Shown one piece after another: positions 55,556 through 64,000 of a DNA stretch of 64,000 nt; position 1 is the first letter of the stretch, and every line of letters begins with the position of its first letter. This DNA is from Anagrus nilaparvatae (taxonomy: Eukaryota; Arthropoda; Insecta; Hymenoptera; Mymaridae), in NCBI GenBank assembly GCA_022575985.1, contig JAKSXM010000014.1, positions 4,960,001-5,024,000 on the forward strand, in the 5' to 3' direction. The notes beneath the pieces were generated by a model, which had not been told where the DNA came from, did not search any database, and was given only the letters and a program-made list of their open reading frames with translations. The position numbers and the translations under genes are program-made.

Positions 55556-56310
55556 TCGTTTTGAATAAACATTTCAGAGAATACGTAAAAATTGGTGCCA
55601 TATTAAGTACTACAATTTGCCATTTTAAAATTTTTCAATAATCTCAAGATATTTCAACTATTGTTAAAAAATATTTTAAAATTTTGTCAAGTTCAAAAAC
55701 ACTAAATATTTAATATCTCCAAAAATACGATATCTGAACTGCAAAAATATGGCCTATGTCTCCCGTAGACTTTCTTTATTTTGACACTGGTTTTAAGCCA
55801 ATTATTTCAAAACAAAGATGGTTGATTGATTTGACCGAATCAAGTAATACCAATTGCGACATTAAAATTTTATGTATAAAATTTCTAATAATGAATTATA
55901 TTATTTCTTTTTATGAGTACTACAATTTCTTGAATTTTTCTCCAGGATTCTTATTTTTATCGCAAATCTAATAAATTATTTTTAATATTCAAACATTTTT
56001 TCAACTATATCAAAACTTTTTTTTTTACTTTGAAGAAACGTCCATTTTTAACAAAAATTTAACTAAGTATGTATAAATTAGTGCCAAATCAAGTAATATT
56101 AATTGCGACACTAAAATTTTAACATATTTTTCAGATATTTCACTTTTTTTTAACCAAATTTTCAAAAAAATTAATTTTTCCCGAAAATAGTAAAATTTTT
56201 TTTATTTTAAGTTTATTTTTACACTGGTTTTATGTGATTTCGATCAATTCGATTCGAAACTCATGATAAATAAACACATAGCCACACAGCCACACTTGAA
56301 TTGATACACA
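55556..56310 (-). repeat. Inverted copy of the 46.9-47.7 kb dispersed repeat
   Basis: The complement contains GACATAGGCCATATTTTTGC, TTTTTGGAGATATTAAATAT and GTGTTTTTGAACTTGACAAA, matching 46935-47040. It is continuous with the right inverted arm once the hAT element is removed. Confidence 0.7.
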
Positions 56311-56794
56311 TGCTTGAATTTGGAGTCGTTTTGCTCGAGATTTTGTATGAGCTTGAAGTGGCGTGTTGGACCTGCGATGCTGGATAAATTAAGATCGGTC
56401 TAGTTTTGACTTCTGGCATGTTCCAAGTTTCCGATATTTGTAAGGGTAAAATTGTTATATTTATTATTAATTAATTATGTTATTTAATATATATTTTAAT
56501 GTTACACTATTAGTTCCTATTTTAATGCAATTTTTTTCTTTGTGTATTTATTAAACACTTATTTTATTCTTTTTATACAGCTGTTATCAACAGTTCAACA
56601 AATTTCCATTCTATGCTCGTTTTATTTATTTGATTTAACGCGATTAAATACCATATTTTTATTAGTCAGAAACTCATGAGCTGACGTATCTCATTCAAAT
56701 GCAGAATTTTCTTTTTTTCCCAATTTGTAGTTGAACAACGAAAAAAAATTGTAGAATTTCAAAACATCCAAGGAAAAAAGTTTTTTTATGTTTA
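56311..56794. other. Non-coding sequence
   Basis: No gene or repeat recognised. Confidence 0.45.
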
Positions 56795-57244
56795 TTTAAT
56801 TTTCGATGATTTTTTTTTTTTTTTTGAACAGACATATACCGACGTAGGGTATCCCAAGGAGGCTTAAGCCTGTGCTGGGGCAGTTGCGGAGCAGCCGACT
56901 TTAAGATGTTAACTGAACTTGTATTCACCCGAACACTGTCAATGATTAACCAATTATTCATTAGTTATTCATTGACAATATGCGTGACATAGGAAAACTG
57001 CAGAAAACCTATGCCAAGAACAGCCGGATACATGTTTTCTACATAGTATTCGATTTTTCTTTTAAACACTATGCCGAAAACACGATCCTCACCAGATAGC
57101 GTATATAACGTCAGTACAAACTCTACACGAGAATCCGAGATGGTCACCCATCCGGATATCAACCGCGCTCATCTTTGCTTAACTTTGTAAGCAAACGTAT
57201 AGAGTTTATACTACCGCGCTACGAAGCTGGTTTAATTTATGATG
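56795..57244 (-). mobile_element. 5S rRNA-derived SINE with poly(A) and target duplication
   Basis: Element 56809-57230 on the minus strand. The head (57230-57100) contains the 5S gene internal control region: AAGTTAAGCAAAGATGAGCG then CGGTTGATATCCGGATGGGT and GACCATCTCGG, matching 5S TTAAGCAGCGTCGGGCGCGG / GATGGGTGACC. The first ~45 nt are diverged from 5S. A unique body of about 250 bp ends CGGTATATGTCTGTTC followed by about 16 A. Flanks TTTAATTTTCGATG (56795-56808) and TTTAATTTATGATG (57231-57244) match at 12 of 14 positions. The ORFs at 56695-56961 and 56965-57162 are by-products. This is a SINE3-type element, distinct from the tRNA SINE at 4.1 kb. Confidence 0.8.
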
Positions 57245-57330
57245 CATTGGTATACATAGCTCCCCCTCGCGAAATTGTGCGCAATTACACCGTCTATTGT
57301 AGTAAAATTTAATCTTATATTTACTTTGTA

Positions 57331-57668
57331 TCAGATTAAGTTACTGTTAATTTGTGCTTCAACTAGATTTTCTGCAATGTCGACAAAATAATGACCATAT
57401 GTTTGTAGCTTTTCTGTAGGCTCAAAACTGGAGGGCATTCTTGCTTTGTATCCATATACTAGCTCGTGGGGTGAGATAGACGTTCCTGAATGTGTCGATG
57501 TGTTATATACAAAACATGCGAGCCTCAAATAATCGCTCCAATTGCCCTTTTGACCAACAAAAATCTTAATAAAATCGAGAAGTAATGCATGGGATCTCTC
57601 AATAGAACCAAAACTCCCTGGGTGCCATGCAGTCAGGTTATTATTTTCTTTGAGACGTAAATGGATGT
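57331..57668 (-). pseudogene. Ty3/gypsy integrase fragment
   Basis: The minus strand reads NNLTAWHPGSFGSIERSHAL, FVGQKGNWSDYLRLACFVYN and TSTHSGTSISPHELVYGYKA (continuing RMPSSFEP), the last part of the DDE integrase core and its C-terminal GPF/chromo-side linker in Ty3/gypsy elements (family TAYHPQSNGxxERxH...YNTTxHxSTGxSPxELVYG). The catalytic Glu of the ...ERSH block is present; the DD part is not. It ends in a stop at 57331. Upstream it joins the OTU-like remnant. No protease, RT or LTRs were found nearby. Confidence 0.8.
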
Positions 57669-59470
57669 AATCGTCGCTATCATTTGTTTTTTAATGATTT
57701 ATAATGATGTTATATTAACTTTGCTTTGGGCATCCTTTTTGCTATCAAATATGTGTACACATACATTTTGATTTAATTCTTCAGAATATATATGGGGATA
57801 TCCATTACTTTTCATACAAAAGTGTGCGCACGCATGACTCCGATCGGGCTCAAATTTTCAGGGGTGGTTTGAAGTAATAAAAAACTCAGCCAGCCAAAAT
57901 TTCAGTCATTTTGCAGGACGGGTTGCCGAGATACAAGCTCTAAAAGGTCCAAAAAAAGCTGTTTTTAGCCAATTTTCAAAAATTTACTGGGTTTCAAGGA
58001 TTAGTCCAAAAAACATCCGGCTGGTCTCATTTTTTCCCTTAAACATTCAACTTTTACCAAAAAGTTTTTCAAAAAGTTTCATGGAGTTGATTTTTACTGG
58101 CATTGATTAACGTAAGATTTGGCCAAAAACTACCCGAATACATTGACAAAATAAAGTAAGTTCTAAAGTAATTTGCCAAAAAAAAATAATTTTTGCGTAT
58201 AAGAAGTTTCTTTTTTGTAAATATTCGAATAGGCAGGAAAAAATTTGACAATTTAAAAAAAAAATTTTTATTTTAAACCGAAAAATAAGCGAGTTATCAT
58301 TATTTCGAGTTAGAATACTGTATAATGACCCTAAAAATGGGATTTTTGGAAAATTTTTTAAAAAATCTTAAAATGATGATAACTTGCTTATTTTTCGGTC
58401 AAAAATAAAAATTTTTTTTTTAAAATCAGCTCATTTTTCCCTGGCTATTCGAATATTGAAGAAGAAAAATTTTTTGGTTGACCCCTTAACCATTTATTGG
58501 CCAATATTGGTCCAATTATTACACATTTTCAGAGTCTTATATCTACGAACAGAAGCCAATACCATCGCCCAAATTTTTAGGGAATTTTTTTTAATATCAA
58601 AAGAAGCTTTCCTGAAATTTTCAGTCCTTAAAGTGCTCAGAGAAAAATTTTGTAGACGATTAAAGTTGTTAAAAAATCGATATTTTCGAAAACAGCAAAC
58701 TTTTAACTGCTTATATCTCCGGTTTCTGATAAGTTTTTTTAACGTTTAAGGTCTCATTTGAAAGGTCTTTGATAGACGCTTTTAATAAAACCAACCGGAA
58801 GTCTTTAGCTAATGATGCTGAGACACAATTCAAGTTCAAAAATAAGCATTTTTTGATAAAATAAATCTTACGTTAATCAATGCCAGTAAAAATCAACTCC
58901 ATGAAACTTTTTGAAAATTTTTTTGGTAAAAGTTGAATATTTAAGAAAAAAAATGAGACCAGCCGGATGTTTTTTGGACTAATCCTTGAAGCCCAGTAAA
59001 TTTTTGAAAATTGGCTAAAAACAGCTATTTTTGGACCTTTTAGAGCTTGTATCTCGGCAACCCGTCCTGCAAAATGACTGAAATTTTGGCTGGCTGAGTT
59101 TTTTATTACTTCAAACCACTCCTGAAATTTTGAGCCCGATCGGAGTCATGGGTGCGCACACTTTTGTATGAAAAGTAAGGGATATGCCCATATATATATA
59201 ACCATGTGGACTATCCTCATGTATACGTAAAAGTCGGTAGATCAATATACAATATACAATATACAATATAACCTCCTTATTTCCCCATTCTGAATCATTA
59301 TCAAGTATAGAATAAGTTTTCTATGAATATTCACATGATTGTAATGTTGGGTTATTTTTCAATTGATCGCGTAGTTCTTTAATATTTATATTCAAACCTG
59401 TTATTAAACTATCAAATAAAAAATCGCCGGTATCATTTACCTTGGTATATCTCACTGGATTTGTACTTTC
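57669..59470 (-). pseudogene. OTU-like protein remnant, split by a foldback element
   Basis: The minus strand right of the foldback reads RYTKVNDTGDFLFDSLITGL, NINIKELRDQLKNNPTLQ, a stop, and ILDNDSEWGNKEVI. Left of it come YSEELNQNVCVHIFDSKKDA and DSDDYIHLRLKENNN, the last running into the integrase frame. Spacing and blocks (GD-x-LF-x-SL, LR, WGxxxE, V...F, YIHLxL) suggest an OTU-type cysteine protease. However, the position of the catalytic Cys in GDCLF is Phe, and the final His motif is not visible. The frame is open across the foldback junction when the element is removed. Identification is tentative. Confidence 0.4.
57793..59190. mobile_element. 1.4-kb foldback transposon with 328-bp arms
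   Basis: Arms 57793-58120 and 58863-59190 are inverted copies: TACTTTTCATACAAAAGTGT, GTTGCCGAGATACAAGCTCT and TTTTTACTGGCATTGATTAA each appear with their complements. Ends TGGGGATATCC / TGGGCATATCC are flanked by TATATAT on both sides, compatible with a TA-type duplication. The centre is itself partly self-complementary (around 58230-58310 and 58385-58460). The ORF at 58384-58749 lacks recognisable features. It interrupts the OTU-like remnant. Confidence 0.85.
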
Positions 59471-59720
59471 AGCACATTTATCTACTTGTATATGTTACCG
59501 TTAGAGTCCGCTCTCCCGATAAAGTTAACATTAACCAGTTAAAGTTAACTTTAGCGAAGCATTTTCGTTTAAGTCCACGAAGACAATTAAAATGAATAAA
59601 AATATTATTTTAACGGCTTTATGTCAGTTAAAGTTAACTTTAACTGATCCTTGTTAGAGTTTTTAAAGTCTATGTAAGCGGTTTCATATAAGAGTTTGAG
59701 TTTGTATTATATATTATATA
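59471..59720. repeat. Inverted/direct AGTTAAAGTTAACTTTA motifs
   Basis: The palindromic phrase AGTTAAAGTTAACTTTA occurs at about 59538 and 59626 with ~90 bp between, which may be the ends of a small element. Nothing coding. Confidence 0.4.
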
Positions 59721-60111
59721 CGACTCTCGCTATAAGGTACTTTCAGGGCTTAGGTTAGGCTCATAGAGATATTGTAAAATATCTCTACGGTTAGGCTACT
59801 TTTTTAAAAATGCATTTCTTAGAGCCAGTAACCAATACTAGTTATAAGGCACCCCAAGGGTTAGGTTAGGCTATTTTTTTTAAAAGGCATTGTCACAATA
59901 TTGCTTACTAAATTGCGCATGGGTTCTTAAGCCAAACTTGCCCTAATTCTAGGGAAAGCTTTACTGCGTGATAATGCCTTTTTTTAAAAAAAATAGGCTA
60001 ACCTAACCCTAGGGGGTGTGTTATAACTAGGTTTGGTTACTAGTTCCAAGAAAAGTATTTTTAAAAGAGTAGCCTAACCTAATCCCTTGGAATGCCTTAT
60101 AGCGAGAGTCG
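59721..60111. mobile_element. Palindromic element with CGACTCTCGCTATAAGG ends
   Basis: Ends CGACTCTCGCTATAAGG (59721-59737) and its near complement ending at 60111. Inner pairs GGTTAGGTTAGGCTATTTTT and AAAAAATAGGCTAACCTAAC show that the element folds on itself. TATATA flanks both ends. No coding. Confidence 0.7.
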
Positions 60112-62099
60112 TATATATACGACTATATATATATATAGTATATATAATATACAGGGTATCAGGCAACTCGTAGTAGGTAGAAAAAATTGTTCGATAGCTA
60201 TAGCCACTATATAGACAGAACGTTAACTATATTCAAAGAATATATATTGCTATACTATACTATAGTTAACGATTTAGAACAAAATGGTAAAGTTTGTGCC
60301 AAAAAAAAAGTTGAGCATTTTTGTAAACAATCAATTGTTCATACAAAAATGTGAATTTTTATGGTTTTTTCCTTGTGAAATCTTTGTTTTTCAAGTAAAA
60401 TTAATAAAATTGCAAAAGATGATACCTACAATGGGCTTAAAAAAGCCTTCTAAACCGAATTTTGAAATAATTATTTAAAAAAAAGTTATAAACAAATTAA
60501 TCGCTTAAATTAACTTTTAAATTGTGAGAAGTGTGTATCACCGAAATTTCTCAAATTTTCTTAGGTAACATATTTAAAACTGAAAAATTACTGGGCCAAT
60601 TTGGAGCTACAAATTATTTATATTTTTTTAGTTATAAACAATTGAACCCAAAAATAGAAGTCCCTGAAAGTCACAAAGTACATTTCAGAAATTAGCCAAC
60701 TTGGTCTTAAACAATTTTTGAAATAGTTTGACCTAAAACCTAAAAAATTTGAAAAAATAAAAAAAAAATTAATCTGGTTTGTGCGCTACGGCAGCCAAAA
60801 GCATTTTGCTTAGTTGCAAAATTAAATATCTCAGCTGAAAAAAGTTTTAAATAATTGAGATTTGTAGGGATGAAAGTAATTATTGTCGGGCTTATTTAAA
60901 AAAAAAAAAATTTTAATTCAACCAATAGAAGCCAAGATATTAAGACAAACGCGTTTTTGACCCTAGCGCTCTTAATTTTTATCTCGCGACCTTGAAACTT
61001 CAACGGAGGTATCTTAGAACATTTATTAGACCCCTTATGTAATTTTTTTATTTTTTAAAGGTATTTAAATAATAAAAAACGCAATTTATAAATAAAAAAA
61101 AAAGTCCGTTTTTTCCGTATCTTTTGAATTGCTCTGCGTTCAACGTATATACCTCGCGTAAACACGCATAGAATGGATGAAGGGCGTTAATGAATGATGA
61201 TACGTAACGTTTTTTATCTCTTAGTTAACAATTTATTATTTAAGGAAAAAATAAAGAAAAAAATTTTGTAAAAAGTAAAAGTAGGGCTAATTTTTCCCTA
61301 TCTTTTCAATTACATACTTATTTTAACGCTAAGTCTTAAATTTCTAATAGTAAATTTATTAAAAAATTAAATTTTTGTTCAAAATTAAAAAAACTATTAT
61401 ATTATTAAATAACATTAAAAAAATTATTTATTTTTTCCTAAACTATATGTATATAAAATAATAATAATTCTTATAATAATATAAAAAAATGTTTTTATTA
61501 TAATAAAATATATTGTATTACATAGTACATTTTTATCTAATTTCCCAATGATCTTGGTTTATTGACTTATCGATTCAATTGTACTTTTTATACCTGATTT
61601 ATAAAAATCTAAAGATGGGAAAACCATAGATCTGTATCTTTTGGGAAAACTAGATTATTACTTATAACATTATGATATAAAGATCATTATTTAATTTGAT
61701 AAAAATTGTTTAAAAATTTAAATTTTTATCTCAACGGAAAAAATTATTTTATCATTACTGATAATTCAGAAAATTTGAAAGAAAACAAAATCATTGGAAA
61801 TAATAGATATCAAAAAAATCTACCATTTCATTTGTGAACCTACTTTTAGTATAACGTATTTTAAATAAATTTTTTTGAAAATCTGGAGTGAACAATTTTT
61901 GTTAAATAATAATATTTGATAAATTCAGTTAATTTATAAGGTAAGTGCAAAATATAAATTTATCACAAACCAAATATTACTTAAATTTAAAATTTATTTT
62001 ATTTAACTTCGTGCGTAAAGTTGAACTTTACGTAAAGATGGGACAACTTACCGCGCTTTTTTAATAATATTATTTTTAAAATTCGTGATATAACAGTAT
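60112..62099. other. Non-coding sequence
   Basis: A/T-rich, homopolymer-rich; a short palindrome CGTAAAGTTGAACTTTACG at about 62015-62033. The ORF at 60284-60478 shows no coding features. Confidence 0.5.
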
Positions 62100-62522
62100 A
62101 TCAAGAATCAAGGGCACGAAAGTTTTGGCACTAGCGTGAGCACTAGCTAGTGTTTAAAGTATTTCGCCCATGGTGCTTACAATATTTTTTGCCAACCTAA
62201 GCGTATAACGAGTGCAGAAAATTCTTTGCATAGTTTTACACACGAGTTTCACGCTTGGGAGTGCAAAAATGTTTATTACATATCTAGGCAAAAAAGCCTA
62301 TTTTATACCCTAGGGAGACGGACTTTTTGCCCGTTATTTCACCCTTCCGGGAGTAAGGCGGACACGGAATATTTCACAATCGGTCTACGCCTAGATAGGC
62401 AAAAAATATTGCAAGCACTATGGGCAGAAAATTTAGGCACTAGCGTGATCACATATCACTCGTACCTGAATTTACCGAGTACTTGAGTGATCGCGCTAGT
62501 ACGAAAACTTTTGCGCCCCGGA
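62100..62522. mobile_element. Foldback repeat with GGCACTAGCGTGAGCACTAG end
   Basis: Left GGGCACGAAAGTTTTGGCAC (62112) and right complement of GGGGCGCAAAAGTTTTCGTA (to 62520) are inverted, as are the blocks CCATGGTGCTTACAATATTT and CCATAGTGCTTGCAATATTT. The ORF at 62226-62486 spans the loop and is not convincing as a gene. A related partial copy lies at 63560-63770. Confidence 0.65.
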
Positions 62523-63559
62523 TACTTAAAATACTATTTAATGTATAAATAAATTTAATTAGATCGTTTAAATTTGAAAGCGTTTGCTTAACATTTGAAG
62601 CAATTGCCTTATTAAATTTTAAATTTTATTAACTTTTTTTTGTTTTTTTAAATATTTAGACAATATTAAAACCTCATAAAAAAAAGAGTTAAGTTTTATT
62701 TTGCTGCTTTCTCTTCTTTACCGAAAATTCTCATAACAACCTGTGTTAACCTGCTAATGCCCAACCGACAGTTTTTGGACACTTGAATTTTTTGGTAATA
62801 AAAACTCTATATTTTAGGCTGAAAAATTCACCTAGTAGTTAATTTTGGTCACTCTTTTCATTTACCAAGAACGTCACTTACAACTCCTAAAGTTGGGTAA
62901 ATTATAAAATAATTCTTAAAAAATTGAAGATGTTCCCTAAAGAAAAAACATTTTATTTGGCAATAAAAGAAATGGATTGGGCTCACAAAAGATTTTAAAA
63001 AGCAAATGACCGTGTCTTAGTCCGTTTTCACCTACAACCCCTACGAAATGAGATATCAACCCCTGAAGTGGGGTAAATTTTCAAATAATTCTTAAAGAAA
63101 CTGAAGATGTTCCCAAAAGCAAAAAAGTTTTTATTTGGAATTAAAAATAATTGCTTGGACTCTTAAAAGATGGTAAAAAATCAAGCGTGTATTTTTATTA
63201 CCTGCTAGGTGAGGTTTTCAGCCGAAAATATACAGTTAAATTATACAAAACAATCAAAATTTCCAAGACGTGTTGGTTGGGCATTAATAGGTTCAAATAT
63301 TTTTTACATTTATTTATACATAGATATTGCTGAAAGGTACAATCTTGCAAATAACCTTCACCAATTCCCACCAAAATATGTATATAGTTTTGTATATGAC
63401 GCATTATTTTTTTATTACAACTTAACTTGGCCCAGAAATCGAAAAGAAAAATTGAAGGCCCATCGATAAGACCCTTGTCTTCGGGTAGTTTGAACCTGAA
63501 GAAAACTGAAAAAAATTGTGAACAAGAAATCGGCGATAGAAGCTAAATAGTATATTAAG
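62523..63559. repeat. Non-coding with ~177-bp tandem duplication
   Basis: The block CAACTCCTAAAGTTGGGTAA ... GAAGATGTTCCC (62881-62960) recurs as CAACCCCTGAAGTGGGGTAA ... GAAGATGTTCCC (63058-63140), about 177 bp apart. Overlapping ORFs on both strands at 63151-63603 show no recognisable features. Confidence 0.6.
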
Positions 63560-63790
63560 TATAAAGGGTGTAAAATTTTTGGCACTAGCGTGAGCACTAG
63601 CACGAGTGATATGTGTTCACGCTATAGTATAAAGTACTTCAAAGAATTATTAATTTAAAGTATTTATGGTGCTTACGATATTTTTTACCCTCATAGGCGT
63701 TGAACGAATGCAGAAAAATCTTTGCGCACAAGTTTTACGCCCGAAAGGGCCAAATAGTATATTACGACCATTGGCCAGAAAAATAAAGAA
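63560..63790. repeat. Partial copy of the 62.1-kb foldback repeat
   Basis: Shares TTGGCACTAGCGTGAGCACT, ATGGTGCTTACGATATTTTT and GAATGCAGAAAAATCTTTGC with 62115-62250, in the same orientation and with a small internal insertion. Confidence 0.6.
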
Positions 63791-64000
63791 TGGCTCAAAT
63801 CATAGGTAAATTACCTTCCGAGGTGATGCCGAGGAATTAGGATTTATTTTAAAAAATATTAAAATTGATCTTTTCAAATATTTAAAAAATGTGATTTTTA
63901 GCCTTCCGACTAAAAAAAAACTATGGGGCGAGCAAAATTTTTTTTTGTGTACATTAGCCACGAAAGTACGATTTTCTGGCCACTGCGCGGCCAAGGAAAT
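63791..64000. other. Window end, non-coding
   Basis: No gene seen; a short inverted pair around GGCCAGAAAA (63772) and TTTTCTGGCC (63972) may mark another small element. Confidence 0.4.

Noticed and set aside
57121..57230. Functional 5S rRNA gene
   Set aside because: The 5' third does not match 5S and the sequence continues into a poly(A)-tailed body with flanking duplication.
58384..58749. 121-residue ORF inside the foldback element
   Set aside because: Low-complexity composition, overlaps self-complementary sequence, no motif; not treated as a transposase.
59760..60090. TTAGG-type telomeric repeat tract (GGTTAGGTTAGG)
   Set aside because: Only two units at each place, and they are inverted halves of a palindromic element rather than a tandem array.
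63151..63603. Overlapping 60-86-residue ORFs on both strands near the window end
   Set aside because: No motif, mutually overlapping on opposite strands, A/T-driven; insufficient support for a gene.

Overview
The window looks like a transposon-dense, AT-rich intergenic or intronic region of an arthropod nuclear genome, most likely an insect. Evidence: tiny GT-AG introns, Penelope-like, R1/Jockey-type, Tigger, hAT, piggyBac-like and Helitron elements, and inserted mitochondrial DNA that reads only with the invertebrate mitochondrial code (TGA=Trp, AGA=Ser). The nuclear insert keeps the insect order cox3-trnG-nad3-(tRNAs)-trnF-nad5(-) and nad6-cytb. A hymenopteran is possible but not shown. Only one piece looks like an ordinary cellular gene: a 77-codon 3'-terminal exon on the minus strand at 2866-3099.

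Layout. 0-7.6 kb: a foldback element (940-1912), the exon, a tRNA-derived SINE (4114-4284), a truncated Penelope-like element (4660-6235) and a small palindromic MITE. 7.6-38.36 kb: a satellite array (unit roughly 115 bp, with higher-order repeats) split by one Helitron at 12527-35730 on the minus strand. The Helitron's own coding pieces are collinear but scattered (N-terminal domain 33.1-33.66 kb, Rep 16.5-17.1 kb, helicase 15.76-16.49 kb, helicase C-terminus 13.31-13.48 kb). Later insertions push them apart: a MITE, an internally deleted Tigger, a C-rich minisatellite, a full-length Penelope-like element with an intact 848-codon ORF (17.1-22.17 kb), and a 10.5-kb mosaic of mitochondrial DNA and R1-type LINE pieces (22.56-33.09 kb). 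The mosaic was itself hit by a hAT-type MITE, a solo LTR and a TA-target MITE. The satellite resumes at 35731 and carries a TTAA-flanked piggyBac-type MITE.

38.36-46 kb: degenerate ORFs, a possible LTR-retroelement end, a third, different R1-type LINE with poly(A) (43.3-45.14 kb) and a decayed protein-primed-type DNA polymerase B. 46.25-56.3 kb: a pair of ~500-bp inverted repeats; the right one is interrupted by a nearly intact 2.9-kb hAT transposon with an 8-bp target duplication. Between them lies a broken ORF of an arthropod repeat family (48.8-49.3 kb). 56.3-64 kb: a 5S-rRNA-derived SINE, a Ty3/gypsy integrase remnant, an OTU-like ORF remnant split by a 1.4-kb foldback element, and further foldback repeats.

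The genes do not form a pathway. Their relation is stratigraphic: satellite, then Helitron, then Penelope-like element and numt/LINE mosaic, then MITEs and solo LTR. Several insertions have both target-site duplications and an uninterrupted paralogous copy inside the window, so order and boundaries can be read directly. No system clearly new to biology was identified; the most unusual objects are the exploded Helitron, the numt/LINE mosaic, the 5S-SINE and the OTU/integrase remnant. Repeat boundaries given as round numbers are approximate because no alignment could be run.
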